From Candidatus Desulfosporosinus nitrosoreducens (GTDB taxonomy: Bacteria; Bacillota; Desulfitobacteriia; Desulfitobacteriales; Desulfitobacteriaceae): a stretch of 64,000 bases of DNA. Each line of letters starts with the position of its first letter. The first letter of the stretch is position 1. The DNA is taken from NCBI RefSeq assembly GCF_030954495.1, contig NZ_JAVHUW010000082.1, positions 257,016 through 321,015 of the forward strand. The letters are read 5' to 3'. The notes beneath the pieces are model-generated. The model ran no database searches and was not told where the DNA came from. It was given only the letters and a program-made list of their open reading frames with translations. The position numbers and the translations under genes are program-made. Positions 47,254 through 56,159 of the stretch are shown here, piece after piece.

Positions 47254-50200
47254 CTAATAGCCAAAACGTCTTTGTTCTCTGACAAGCCTGGTCTCCAGCT
47301 GCCGATACACCTTATCCACCAACTTATTGAGTTCGGTGGGATTCATTAAATCCACATCGTAAATGGATTGATTCAGGACTTTTTTCCGAGGTTCAAGCGG
47401 AGTATTCAAAGATTTTACCACTAACTCCCGTTGCTGTTCCTGCTTTTCCGAAGTCTTTTCCTTACTCTTATGCGTGATCGGCGGCAGATTTCTTGCATAG
47501 CCTGCTCCATAATCAGGAGCTGTTGTGGGAGGAGCCAGCATGACCATTTCCACAGGGCCATTTCCCAGGTCCTGACGGCTGATGATATGCGAGAGCACAA
47601 GGTGCTCCCGCGCCTGCGCCAATAGCGGTGCGGACTGCTTGATCAGATTTCCCTTGACAGCTTTAGATTGCTGATAAGGGTTTTGTGAGCTTTGCCTAAG
47701 CGGCAAGAGCATCTCTTTCTCCCGCTCAAGTATCCTGACGTATTCTTTCTTATAGATCGTTTGGTTAAGTTTTTCGGTCACAATGTGAGAAAATACTCGT
47801 TCAACCGTATTTCTGAAGTTTACAGAGCCAGGCCTCTTCAGTAGAGACAAGTACTCTTTGCCAGGTGCTGCTTGAACTTCAGCTGGATATGGATTTTCGA
47901 TAAAAGCCAACTCTGTTTTAAAACTTGCATAGCTTTGAAGCAAGTCGTTTTCTTGGCCGGCTTCTTTGTCTTGCGGAAAAAATAGATTTGTGGTCAGATC
48001 TTGTTCAAACTTTCTTTTCGGAGCTAAATATCGTTCCAGGCGGTTTTCTTGGCAGGCCTTGACGATCTTCTGAACAAGCTTTTGGGTCAGTCTTTCTCCG
48101 GCACTACCTTTCGCCAGTTTCGTTTGGCTGCTGTTTATCTTCTTCCTTGAGACCGCTTTTGAGCGAGACGCCTGACCCGGCAGGACATTCATTTCCGGCT
48201 CCGGCTCCGGTTGCCGGGCAGCTGCAAGGGCATAATATCCCTTCCAGCCTGTTAAGTACTGAGAGAGTTTCTTGATGCTGAGGCGTTGCTCCATGGAGAT
48301 GGGTTCATTTCTTGGCCTAAGTTGCCGGATCTTATCCTTGAGCCCCTCTTCCTTCTTTAGGGCGCTATTCTTTATATGGGTTGTCACCAAGCTCTTTTCG
48401 GTCGTAAACACCCTCGGCAATGTTCTATTGTCTAATGTCCGGCCATTTTTATACTTCAGAGGAGACTCAACCACTAATTCAACAAGAGCATTATCTCCGC
48501 TGCTCTTTTCCTGCTTAGCAACTCGTAAGGGTTGATAGATTTGTGTGTTGCGAAATGACAACGTTTCAGCAAATTTTAGAAAACTAAGGCCAGCCGCTTG
48601 TTTAAGACGGGGAAGGTCGTCTTTCCGCGAGTTTTCAAATAGTCCCTTAGTCCCCAGCGAATTTTTTAAAATTACGAGCTCTGATCTAAAACCGAGTAAA
48701 TTTCGGATTAGGGCATATCCCGGTATATCCCTTTCTGTTTTCAGGAAAGAATTCCCGTCCGCAGCCCTGCCGAACCGTACTTGGAAAGAATTCTTATCTG
48801 CAACCCCGCTGGCTCTCACTTGGAAAAAGTGTTTATCTGCAATCCTTCCAGCTCTTGCTTGGAAAGAGTTCCTATCTGCAGCCCTGTCATCTCCCGCTTG
48901 GAAAGAGCGCTTAACTGCAACTTCGTCGGATCTCAGTTGGAAAGAGTGCTTGTCTGCAACCCTGCCATCTCTCTCTTGGGAAAAGTGCTTGTCTACAATT
49001 CTGCCGACTCTTGCCTGGAAGGACACATTGTCCCTTTCGGATGCTTTTTCAACTCTTTCTTGACTGTAGTACTGTATTACTTGAGCACTTGCCTGACCTT
49101 GTGCTCCCTTATTGCTCAGAGACTTTACCATGTAGGTTCTAAAGACATTTTGCCTTAGTTTCTCAAAGATCTTAGTTCCAAAACTCTGCCGCATAAGCAA
49201 AAATACACTGCCAGGCATCAGCAGTCTCTCCGGCTTTCCCAAACCCCCTTTTTCAATCCGCAGAGTGCTTTCCTGTATCTGGTCAATACGTCCTGACAAA
49301 TGTCCCGACAAATGTTCTGACGCATGATCACCGGCTGTTATTCTCCGCGCCGACGGCACCCTTTCCATCCTGCTGATTTTTCCGCTTCCTTCTCTGGTCT
49401 CTCCGGTTCCACGGTACTCTAAAAGCACTCTGTTCATTACCTCGAAGGAATTGCTGTTAATGCGGAGGTTATTCTGCCCAAGCTGGAACGGTGAGTCGTG
49501 AACCTCACTGTGCTTCACGACGGTTTGCTGATCCGATTCCTGTATTTGGATATTGTTAAATACAACTTTAGTAACGTTTAATAAATTACAGCCCTTTGCT
49601 TGCGTTAAACGAAGAAAGTCATTTCCCCGCGCGTTTTTAAACAGTCTCTTAGTCTCCAAGGGATTTTTCAAAATTACAAGTTCTGATCTAAAACTGAGTA
49701 AATTTCGGATTAAGGCATATCCCGGTATATCTCTTTCTGCTTGCAGGAAAGAATTCTTGGCTGCAACTTTGCCGGCTCTTGCCTGGAAAGAGTTTTTGTC
49801 CGCAACTCCGCCAGTCCTTACTGGGAAAGAATTCCTGTCTGCAACCCTGCCAGCTCTCACTTGGGAAAAGTGCTTAACTGCAACTCCGCCAACTCCCGCT
49901 TGGAAAGAGCGCTTAACTGCAACTTCGTCGGCTCTCATTTGGAAAGAGTACTTGTCTGCAATCCTGCCAGCTCTCACTTGGAAAGAGTGCTTGTCTGCAG
50001 CTCTGTCGGCTCTTACTTGGAAAGAGTGTTTGTCTACAACTCTGCCGACTCTTGCCTGGAAGGACATATTGTCCCTTTCGGATATTTTCTCAACTCTTTC
50101 TTGACTGTAATATTCTTTAGAGTCTTGTATTACTTGAGCACTTGCCTGACCTTGTGCTCCCTTATTGCTCAGAGACTTTGCCACGTAGGTTCTGAGGACA

Positions 50201-52089
50201 TTTTGCCTTAGTTTCTCAAGGAGCTTAGCTCCAAAACTCTGCCGCATAAGCAAAAGTACACTGCCAGGCATCAGCAGTCTCTCCGGCTTTCCCAAAACCC
50301 CTTTTTCAATCCGCAGGGTGCTTTCCTGTATCTGGTTAATACGTCCTGACAAATATCCCGATAAATGTTCTGACGCATGATCACCGGCTGTTATTCTCCG
50401 CGCCGGCGGCACCCTTTCTATCCTGCTGATTTTTCTGCTTCCTTCTCTGGTCTCTCCGGTTCCCCGGTGCTCTAAAAGCACTCTGTTCATTGCCTCGAAG
50501 GAACTGCTGCTAATGCGGGGGTTATTCCGCCAAAGCTGGAACGGTGAGTCGTGAACCCCACTGTGCTTCACGACGGTTTGCTGATCTGATTCCTGTATTG
50601 GGATATTGCTAAATACGGCTCCAGTAAAGTTTAATAAATTACAGCCCTTTGTTTGCGTTAAACGAAGAAATTCGTTTCCCCGCGCGTTTTTAAACAGTCC
50701 CTTAGTCCCCAAGGGATTTTTCAAAATTACAAGCTCTGATCTAAAACTGAGTAAATTTTGGATTAGGGCATATCCCGATATATCCCTTTCTGTTTTCAGG
50801 AAAGAATTTTTGGCTGCAGTTTTGCCGGCTCTTACTTGGAAAGAGTGCTTGCCTGCAACTCTACCGACTCTTGCCTGGAAGGACCTATTGTCCCTTTCGG
50901 ATGCTTTTTCAACTCTTTTTAGACTGTAATATTCTTTAGGTACTTGTAGTACTTGAGCACTGACCTGGCCTTGTGCTCCCTTATTGCTCAGAGACTTTGC
51001 CACGTAGGTTCTGAGGACATTTTGCCTTAGTTTCACAACGAGCTTAGTTCCGGAGCTTTGCAGTGTGAACCGGTTCTTTAACGAAAAATTAGTTATTGTC
51101 AGGCCCGGCGGAATTTGTTTTACAAGCCTGCCTTTTGTGAAAAATCCTCTGTCCTTCCCCAGCCCGCTTTTCAGCCCATCACTGTCAAGCGACGTTCCGG
51201 CATCATCTGCTTGGAAAGAGTTCCTGTCTGTAACCCTGCCGGCTCTCACTTGGAAAGAGCGCTTGTCTGCAACTCCGCCAGCCCTCTCCTGGAAAAAGTG
51301 CCTGTCTGCAACTCTGCCGGCTCTTGTCTGGAAGGACCTATTGTCCCTTTCGGATGCTTTCTCAACTCTTTCTGGACTGTAGTATTCTTTAGGGTCTTGT
51401 ATTACTTGAGCACTGACCTGGCTTTGTGCTCCCTTATTACTCAGAGACTTTGCCACGTAGGTTCTGAGGACATTTTGCCTTAGTTTCTCAAAGATCTTAG
51501 TTCCGGAGCTTTGCAGTGTGAACTGGTTCTTTAACAAAAAATTAGTTATTGTCAGGCCCGGCGGAATTTGTTTTACAAGTCTGCCCTTTGTGAAAAATCC
51601 CTTGTCCCTCACTGGCCCGCTTTTCAGCCTATCACTGTCAAGCGGCGTTCCGGCATCATCCGCCTTATAGTAGAGGGCTTCTCTGCCTGACCAGGCTTCT
51701 GTATTCAGGAAATTTCCGCCAGTTAATGGTTTTTCTCTCGCTGAACTTAAGTTCTTTCCAGCTTTTAAACCCAAAGGGATACCCGACGCTTGTGCCGATT
51801 TAACGTTTCTCGTTCCGGGCCAGATGTTGAAAATGATCTCCGGATAAATGTTTTGTAATTGCTGGATTAAAGGCGGCAAGCCAAGCGAAGAGGTCTCTTC
51901 TAAAAAGAATAAGGAAAGCAGGCTCCAGCCCTTATAATTGCGCAAAGAGAAGCGTTCCCGGAGCGATTGGTAAAGTTTCGTCCCGGCCAGCGTGTAAAAC
52001 GGCTTTATTACAGGATTTGGTCTGTACCTTATGAATTTGTTGCTTTGAACGTTACAGTGCATATTCTTCAATACAGTAATACTGCCCAT
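47254..52089 (-). CDS. 1611-residue repetitive protein inside the injection-system operon
   Basis: A 1611-residue basic, polar protein. The N-terminal 100 residues are unique (IQQLQNIYPEIIFNIWPGTR). The middle contains long near-identical blocks: KLRQNVLRTYVAKSLSNKGA occurs five times, and SFQVRAGRVADKH-like 13-residue units are arrayed in tandem many times. The last 30 residues (DLMNPTELNKLVDKVYRQLE and RLVREQRR) resemble the end of other long variable proteins encoded at this place in eCIS loci. Function unknown; since no other tape-measure candidate is visible, a length-setting or tube-filling role is possible, but it has none of the long hydrophobic helices of classical tape measures. Start ATG 52089 follows GGAGG. 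Confidence 0.85.
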   Translation of the reverse strand: MGSITVLKNMHCNVQSNKFIRYRPNPVIKPFYTLAGTKLYQSLRERFSLRNYKGWSLLSLFFLEETSSLGLPPLIQQLQNIYPEIIFNIWPGTRNVKSAQASGIPLGLKAGKNLSSAREKPLTGGNFLNTEAWSGREALYYKADDAGTPLDSDRLKSGPVRDKGFFTKGRLVKQIPPGLTITNFLLKNQFTLQSSGTKIFEKLRQNVLRTYVAKSLSNKGAQSQVSAQVIQDPKEYYSPERVEKASERDNRSFQTRAGRVADRHFFQERAGGVADKRSFQVRAGRVTDRNSFQADDAGTSLDSDGLKSGLGKDRGFFTKGRLVKQIPPGLTITNFSLKNRFTLQSSGTKLVVKLRQNVLRTYVAKSLSNKGAQGQVSAQVLQVPKEYYSLKRVEKASERDNRSFQARVGRVAGKHSFQVRAGKTAAKNSFLKTERDISGYALIQNLLSFRSELVILKNPLGTKGLFKNARGNEFLRLTQTKGCNLLNFTGAVFSNIPIQESDQQTVVKHSGVHDSPFQLWRNNPRISSSSFEAMNRVLLEHRGTGETREGSRKISRIERVPPARRITAGDHASEHLSGYLSGRINQIQESTLRIEKGVLGKPERLLMPGSVLLLMRQSFGAKLLEKLRQNVLRTYVAKSLSNKGAQGQASAQVIQDSKEYYSQERVEKISERDNMSFQARVGRVVDKHSFQVRADRAADKHSFQVRAGRIADKYSFQMRADEVAVKRSFQAGVGGVAVKHFSQVRAGRVADRNSFPVRTGGVADKNSFQARAGKVAAKNSFLQAERDIPGYALIRNLLSFRSELVILKNPLETKRLFKNARGNDFLRLTQAKGCNLLNVTKVVFNNIQIQESDQQTVVKHSEVHDSPFQLGQNNLRINSNSFEVMNRVLLEYRGTGETREGSGKISRMERVPSARRITAGDHASEHLSGHLSGRIDQIQESTLRIEKGGLGKPERLLMPGSVFLLMRQSFGTKIFEKLRQNVFRTYMVKSLSNKGAQGQASAQVIQYYSQERVEKASERDNVSFQARVGRIVDKHFSQERDGRVADKHSFQLRSDEVAVKRSFQAGDDRAADRNSFQARAGRIADKHFFQVRASGVADKNSFQVRFGRAADGNSFLKTERDIPGYALIRNLLGFRSELVILKNSLGTKGLFENSRKDDLPRLKQAAGLSFLKFAETLSFRNTQIYQPLRVAKQEKSSGDNALVELVVESPLKYKNGRTLDNRTLPRVFTTEKSLVTTHIKNSALKKEEGLKDKIRQLRPRNEPISMEQRLSIKKLSQYLTGWKGYYALAAARQPEPEPEMNVLPGQASRSKAVSRKKINSSQTKLAKGSAGERLTQKLVQKIVKACQENRLERYLAPKRKFEQDLTTNLFFPQDKEAGQENDLLQSYASFKTELAFIENPYPAEVQAAPGKEYLSLLKRPGSVNFRNTVERVFSHIVTEKLNQTIYKKEYVRILEREKEMLLPLRQSSQNPYQQSKAVKGNLIKQSAPLLAQAREHLVLSHIISRQDLGNGPVEMVMLAPPTTAPDYGAGYARNLPPITHKSKEKTSEKQEQQRELVVKSLNTPLEPRKKVLNQSIYDVDLMNPTELNKLVDKVYRQLETRLVREQRRFGY
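48600..50760 (-). repeat. Two tandem ~1-kb units within the repetitive gene
   Basis: Blocks starting near 50696, 49643 and 48641 encode the same LLSFRSELVILKNP segment. The first spacing is exactly 1053 bp (351 codons) and the second 1002 bp. Other markers, for example CGGCTTTCCC at 49231 and 50284, repeat at the same 1053-bp distance. All spacings are multiples of three. Confidence 0.85.
48760..51340 (-). repeat. Arrays of 39-bp (13-residue) tandem repeats
   Basis: Four arrays, near 48760-49040, 49740-50070, 50800-50890 and 51200-51340, consist of 39-bp units encoding SFQxRAGRVADKH variants. Unit numbers differ between arrays, the mark of in-frame gain and loss. The units are coding and divergent, and contiguous without unique spacers. 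Confidence 0.8.
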
Positions 52090-52117
52090 TACATCCTCCG
52101 CCGCTCAATTCTTTGCG

Positions 52118-53017
52118 CTATAAAATATTGATTAAGCCACCGTGGATAAATTCCAACCTGGTTATGGCAACTTCAGAAGCCAAAGCATCAAATTGCGGTG
52201 CCGAGTATTTAACCGGCATAGCATCCAATACCATCCATAACTTCACCGGTAATCCATGCTCATTCTTGAGGTAAATCATTAAGGGAGATTTAAGCATTAT
52301 TCCCTGCTCAGTCATGTTAAACCATCGGAAAAGAGGGTCCAGAAACCCCATGCCATATTCAAATATCAAGCGTGAATTCCGGATCTGTCTCGGAAATAAA
52401 TACTCTGAGTTATTTTCTCCGCCCTCACGGAAAGATTCTAATTCCCATTCGACCTCTATCCCGGAAATTTTAGAGAAACTGCCGATTGGAATCAGTCCGC
52501 CCGGAATTTCAGCCGAAAAGTTATTGTTTAAGAACACTTTCCGATTCTCTCCAAGTGCCAAGAGGGATTCCTGCCGCGCTTGAGAATTGTAAACTCCTGT
52601 TTTTTTCAATTCGGACGGACGGAATACATTATTTGAATTACTGTCTTGCGGACTGTCGTTGATGACCGGTTTACCGGAGGTATCGTTATATTTGGGAGGG
52701 GTAAACATATCCTTCCGGGTTGGTCCGGGACGAAAAACCTCAACCCGGTAAGCGCTCCCATTTTGTGTATTAGAGCCGTCATTATTACTTATGATAGGCT
52801 TGCCCTGATGGTTATAGGCGGGAGCTTTAAAATTACCGCTGTTTTTGGGGGCTCTGCGTCCCACACCCGTAATCGGCTTACCGCTAGTATCGTTGTAAAA
52901 GGGCATTTCCCAAGTCTCTGATTCCGGACGGGCACCCATTGTTTCATAATATTCATTTATATCCTTCGGACCAAATGGTTTACGCGCCATAATGTTCAAC
53001 ATCCTGCCAAAAATCAT
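52118..53017 (-). CDS. Second tail-tube-like protein with disordered repeat N-terminus (Afp5-type)
   Basis: Up to 299 residues. Residues 150-299 match the contractile tail tube family (FSAEIPGGLIPIGSFSKISG, then SRLIFEYGMG and VAITRLEFIHGGL). Residues 1-145 are Pro/Asn/Gly-rich and contain three spaced motifs, YNDTSGKPI, YNHQGKPI and YNDTSGKPV, and no predicted fold. ATG 53017 overlaps the stop of the frameshift extension as ATGA; ATG 52990 (nine codons later, with AGGA upstream) is an alternative. It precedes the large repeat protein by 28 bp. Confidence 0.87.
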   Translation of the reverse strand: MIFGRMLNIMARKPFGPKDINEYYETMGARPESETWEMPFYNDTSGKPITGVGRRAPKNSGNFKAPAYNHQGKPIISNNDGSNTQNGSAYRVEVFRPGPTRKDMFTPPKYNDTSGKPVINDSPQDSNSNNVFRPSELKKTGVYNSQARQESLLALGENRKVFLNNNFSAEIPGGLIPIGSFSKISGIEVEWELESFREGGENNSEYLFPRQIRNSRLIFEYGMGFLDPLFRWFNMTEQGIMLKSPLMIYLKNEHGLPVKLWMVLDAMPVKYSAPQFDALASEVAITRLEFIHGGLINIL

Positions 53018-53208
53018 ATTTTCTCAAAGATATTTTCCGGTTTATTGCTTAGTTTCTTATTGATTTTGGAAACCTCTGCACACCATCTGCGCCGTTCCTT
53101 GTGATCCAGATGCATAATCTCATCATGAGACCAATGTAAATAATAACCTAAAAATGACGCTTCTTCGTAGAGCTTCTCCTCCGAATAGAGATTAAGCTCT
53201 ACTCGCCT
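53014..53208 (-). CDS. DUF6760-like domain in the -1 frame, reached by frameshifting
   Basis: A 64-codon stretch with no ATG, GTG, TTG or CTG start in front of its conserved part. It encodes EEKLYEEASFLGYYLHWSHD, then HLDHKERRRW and VSKINKKLS, the pattern of the small DUF6760 proteins found in eCIS operons (LYEE, HW, L.H.ERRRW, V..IN). The stop at 53014-53016 overlaps the ATG of the next gene. It is in the -1 frame relative to the gene at 53199-53564, and a slippery heptamer lies exactly at the junction, so it is probably made only as the tail of a 183-residue fusion. Confidence 0.72.
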   Translation of the reverse strand, partial: RRVELNLYSEEKLYEEASFLGYYLHWSHDEIMHLDHKERRRWCAEVSKINKKLSNKPENIFEKI

Positions 53209-53214
53209 AAAAAA
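53167..53214 (-). promoter_or_regulatory. Probable programmed -1 ribosomal frameshift signal
   Basis: On the minus strand the in-frame heptamer T TTT TTA (53214-53208) is followed by a five-base spacer GGCGA and a perfect 9-bp stem, GTAGAGCTT (53202-53194) with AAGCTCTAC (53175-53167), around an 18-base loop. The zero-frame stop TAG lies within the stem. Heptamer, spacer and stem all fit the classical rules for -1 frameshifting. Confidence 0.75.
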
Positions 53215-53564
53215 TCCAACGGCACTTCGAAGGTATGCTCACATTTGGGGCATTGAACCTTATAAGAAGGAGCATCCGCCATATTAATACGCTGATATAA
53301 ATCTTGCAAAAAGGCCATATCAATGGTAAATAAGTTCTCAATAATTTTGGTATTCACAGAATTCAAGGTTCCCAGCCTGGTAACTACCCGGGCCAAGAGG
53401 ATCACTGTTAAATAACCCGGATTCTGTTGGACTCTGGGGTCTCGCATGGGCAAGATTTCATCGGCTGCTGTTGCCAGCCTCATAACCCCTTTCTTGTGAA
53501 CTTCTCCATTAGCATCTAAATAACCCCGTGGAAGTTCAAATTCATAGTCGGTTTGAAAAGACAT
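53199..53564 (-). CDS. Tail-assembly-like protein, short zero-frame product
   Basis: A 121-residue protein encoded between the tube and the tube-like gene. It begins with a beta segment (YEFELPRGYLDANGEVHKKG), has a helical centre and ends with a CPKC half zinc-ribbon (QCPKCEHTFEVPLDF). Similar small proteins accompany tube genes in eCIS operons and occupy the position of phage tail-assembly chaperones. Frameshifting near the end would add a DUF6760-like tail. Start ATG 53564 follows AGGTGG. Confidence 0.82.
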   Translation of the reverse strand: MSFQTDYEFELPRGYLDANGEVHKKGVMRLATAADEILPMRDPRVQQNPGYLTVILLARVVTRLGTLNSVNTKIIENLFTIDMAFLQDLYQRINMADAPSYKVQCPKCEHTFEVPLDFLGE

Positions 53565-53598
53565 TGCTGCACCACCTTACTAAAAATAGGTAAGCGCT

Positions 53599-53627
53599 GT
53601 TATACAGGATGGTTAATCCTGTATAAC
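53599..53627 (-). promoter_or_regulatory. Intra-operon hairpin after the tube gene
   Basis: Perfect 12-bp arms GTTATACAGGAT and ATCCTGTATAAC enclose a five-base loop. There is no immediate T run, although T5 occurs about 15 bases further on the minus strand. It lies 51 bp after the tube stop codon and may protect the sheath-tube RNA end or reduce read-through to later genes. Confidence 0.65.
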
Positions 53628-53677
53628 GGCACATTACGTCACAATAAAGATAAGTTGCCTCAGCTGCTATTCTGCTT

Positions 53678-54166
53678 TTAATTTTGTGAAGGTGAGGCTG
53701 AGTCAATAGCCGAACCATCCACACGATTCACGCCTTCATGGGCAATTTCCAGGGACTCAATAGCCACTTCGGCCCCGAGACCGTTGAGACTTGGTCCGGT
53801 ATAATGCATCGGCCAGGCATTGATGATTTCCCAAGACGGCCCATCGGCACCGGTATCATCAAGAACCTTGATAATCAAAGTTTTTCTGGCAATCCCGGTC
53901 GGACCTGCCGTATTATCGGATGCCACAGAATGAAGCCAATCCATCATTTCCATGGAACCAATAACACCCCATTTCAAAGTTATATTGCCGTATTTAGTCA
54001 ATCCGGCAAGCTTTCTGGGAGTTGTCCTAATCTCATTGCCTTCCCTGTACTCGACAACATCAACGGAAATATCAGCACCGGAAACTTCTGAAAAACCGGC
54101 ACTTTCTACCCCGTCAAATTCCACTTTGAATCTAAAATTTTTAAATGGATATCTTATATCTGGCAT
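53678..54166 (-). CDS. Tail tube protein (Afp1-type)
   Basis: A 162-residue protein of the contractile tail tube (gp19-like) family, with FRFKVEFDGVESAGFSEVSG, VEYREGNE, LAGLTKYGNITLKWG and EVAIESLEIAHEGV. It polymerises into the inner tube pushed out on contraction. Its gene follows the sheath gene by 52 bp and is followed by a strong hairpin, in keeping with high expression. Confidence 0.95.
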   Translation of the reverse strand: MPDIRYPFKNFRFKVEFDGVESAGFSEVSGADISVDVVEYREGNEIRTTPRKLAGLTKYGNITLKWGVIGSMEMMDWLHSVASDNTAGPTGIARKTLIIKVLDDTGADGPSWEIINAWPMHYTGPSLNGLGAEVAIESLEIAHEGVNRVDGSAIDSASPSQN

Positions 54167-54218
54167 TCCCTATTCAGCCCTTTCTTCCTTCTTATTGTTC
54201 AAGTCCTGTCTTTGCGAA

Positions 54219-56042
54219 TTATTCGCCGCTGTTCGCCGTGTATTGGCCGATTCTGAAGATGACAAATTCAGCCGGTTTCACTGGCGCAACACCGATAACA
54301 CAAATCAAACGGCCATTGTCAATATCATCCTGTGTCATGGTGTTTCGGCCGATGTTAACGAAGAAAGCCTCATCTGGCGTTGAGCCTGCCAAGGCTCCGG
54401 CTCTCCAGGTGGAAGAAAGGAAAAGTTCAACAGACCTTTGCACTCGTGCCCACAGAATCTCAGTATTCGGTTCAAAAACAACCCAGTTGGTATTAGCTTT
54501 AATGGATTCTTCTAAATAGATAAACAATCTTCTGACGTTGACATACTTCCAATTGCCATTTGAGGAACAGGTTCTCGCACCCCAGACCCGAATGCCTCTT
54601 CCGGGAAAGGAGCGGATCAGGTTCACACCGGCGGGATTCAGCCGGTCTTGTTCCGAACTGTTGTAGTCATATTCCAAACCGGTGCAGGCCCGTACAACTT
54701 CATTAGCCGGAGCTTTATGTACTCCTATGGTCAAGTCGCAGCGGGCATAAATACCGCACATGGTTGCCGAAGGAGGTAAATAGAAGCGCTTTTTAGCAAA
54801 TGAATCAAAGGACTCCAACCAGGGATGGTACATAGCCGCATAGGAGCTGTCGAACATGTCTTTGTACTCAAGAATCTCATCAATTTTTTTCTTGTCTCGC
54901 GGTACATCCAAGACAGCAAATCTGCTTTTCGTAAGCTCGCAGTGAGCTACCAGGGAAAGCTGAACTTCAGGAATTGTGATTCCCGGCACCGCAAGCATGC
55001 TGACGTCACTGACCTCGATAAAAGCTTGAATACCTGTACGCTTACCGGGACCCGCATTGCTTCCCATATAGTCTGCGGCGGAAATACCGGCTATGTTTCC
55101 TTCCGAACCGCCCTCAAATAAAACAGTAATTCCTGTACCCTTGGCACCAATAGCTTCAAAGGGCGGTAAAAATCCGCCGGAAACCGGAGCGGAAACCTCC
55201 GGTACTGCTATGCTTGGGGCGGAAGAAGTATCATCAGCTTTGTCACCTTTGCTATTCTTTTCAACTTTTTTCTCAGGCGGTTTTGCCGTTTCACTTTCTT
55301 TAAAGGCAACATTTACGGTTACCAGTTCGCTCTTAGCAAGGCGGGACAAAATATAATCCGGCGAGTCTGGATTTAAGGAAACGAAGTTATAATCTTCTTT
55401 TAAATCATCACATTTGATACTAATGTTGATCTCGCTGCTTTTAACGTATTTCGTCGGTACAATTGCCTTGTCCACAATTGATGGATTGACAGGATTTTCA
55501 AAGGTTACGGTATTTTCCTGAATTGCTTTAATTTTATTGTAGGTTTTGCTTTTCCCCTCATCGAAAGCAACAATATCCCCTACAAAAAAACCATCCGTCG
55601 TCTTGAAAACACAATCATTACCCTGTACTTCGTAGATCGGCGATTTTTGCCTGCTGGCGGGAGTTACACTGATTTTGATTCTGTTGCCCCATTCTCCAGG
55701 GCTTGCAGCCGCAAAGGTCAACACTGCGGGAGCCTTACCCAGCGCGGCTTTGGCATCTGAGGGAGCAACCCTCATGATGTAGCATTTTGTGCCGCCGTTA
55801 ACAAAGAAACTCTCGACAGCGTAGGGGAGGAATCTCTTATCCCCATATTTTGATTCAGAAAGATAGCTGCCGTAAATACGCATGTAATCACTAATACTTG
55901 TCACAAACTGCGGTTTTCCTATAACCGGGCCTTTTTCCGCCAAGCCGACAAAACCCGCCGTACTGGTCCCTACTCCAGCCATCGGCACTGAACCGGATTC
56001 GTATTCTTCAACATATACTCCTGGTGATAAATACTCGGGCAT
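54219..56042 (-). CDS. Contractile tail sheath protein
   Basis: A 607-residue sheath protein. The N-terminus has YLSPGVYVEEYESGSVP and TAGFVGLAEKGP; the C-terminus has RSFPGRGIRVWGART and FIYLEESIKANTNWVVFEPN, the most conserved sheath segments. A Lys/Ser/Pro-rich, probably surface-exposed linker (about residues 253-285) separates two domains. Only one sheath gene is present, whereas Afp has three. Confidence 0.96.
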   Translation of the reverse strand: MPEYLSPGVYVEEYESGSVPMAGVGTSTAGFVGLAEKGPVIGKPQFVTSISDYMRIYGSYLSESKYGDKRFLPYAVESFFVNGGTKCYIMRVAPSDAKAALGKAPAVLTFAAASPGEWGNRIKISVTPASRQKSPIYEVQGNDCVFKTTDGFFVGDIVAFDEGKSKTYNKIKAIQENTVTFENPVNPSIVDKAIVPTKYVKSSEINISIKCDDLKEDYNFVSLNPDSPDYILSRLAKSELVTVNVAFKESETAKPPEKKVEKNSKGDKADDTSSAPSIAVPEVSAPVSGGFLPPFEAIGAKGTGITVLFEGGSEGNIAGISAADYMGSNAGPGKRTGIQAFIEVSDVSMLAVPGITIPEVQLSLVAHCELTKSRFAVLDVPRDKKKIDEILEYKDMFDSSYAAMYHPWLESFDSFAKKRFYLPPSATMCGIYARCDLTIGVHKAPANEVVRACTGLEYDYNSSEQDRLNPAGVNLIRSFPGRGIRVWGARTCSSNGNWKYVNVRRLFIYLEESIKANTNWVVFEPNTEILWARVQRSVELFLSSTWRAGALAGSTPDEAFFVNIGRNTMTQDDIDNGRLICVIGVAPVKPAEFVIFRIGQYTANSGE

Positions 56043-56159
56043 TTGTTCCCAATTCTACTCCTCGACATGAACTGTGGAGGGCAGAATCAGTTACCCCCTC
56101 TCTATTAATTTTTGCTGATTTTTACAGCTGGGAAACTTAATAATTCAATGATCAGACCT

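Noticed and set aside
48760..50070. CRISPR-like appearance of the 39-bp repeats
   Set aside because: Units are contiguous, divergent and in frame, with no unique spacers and no cas genes.
49553..50104. Repeated plus-strand frames antisense to the repetitive gene
   Set aside because: They repeat only because the coding strand repeats; starts lack ribosome sites.
53199..53564. Sequencing error as the cause of the split between the tail-assembly-like gene and the DUF6760-like domain
   Set aside because: Possible in principle at a T6 run, but the exact slippery phase, 5-base spacer and perfect 9-bp stem are better explained by programmed frameshifting; resequencing would settle it.
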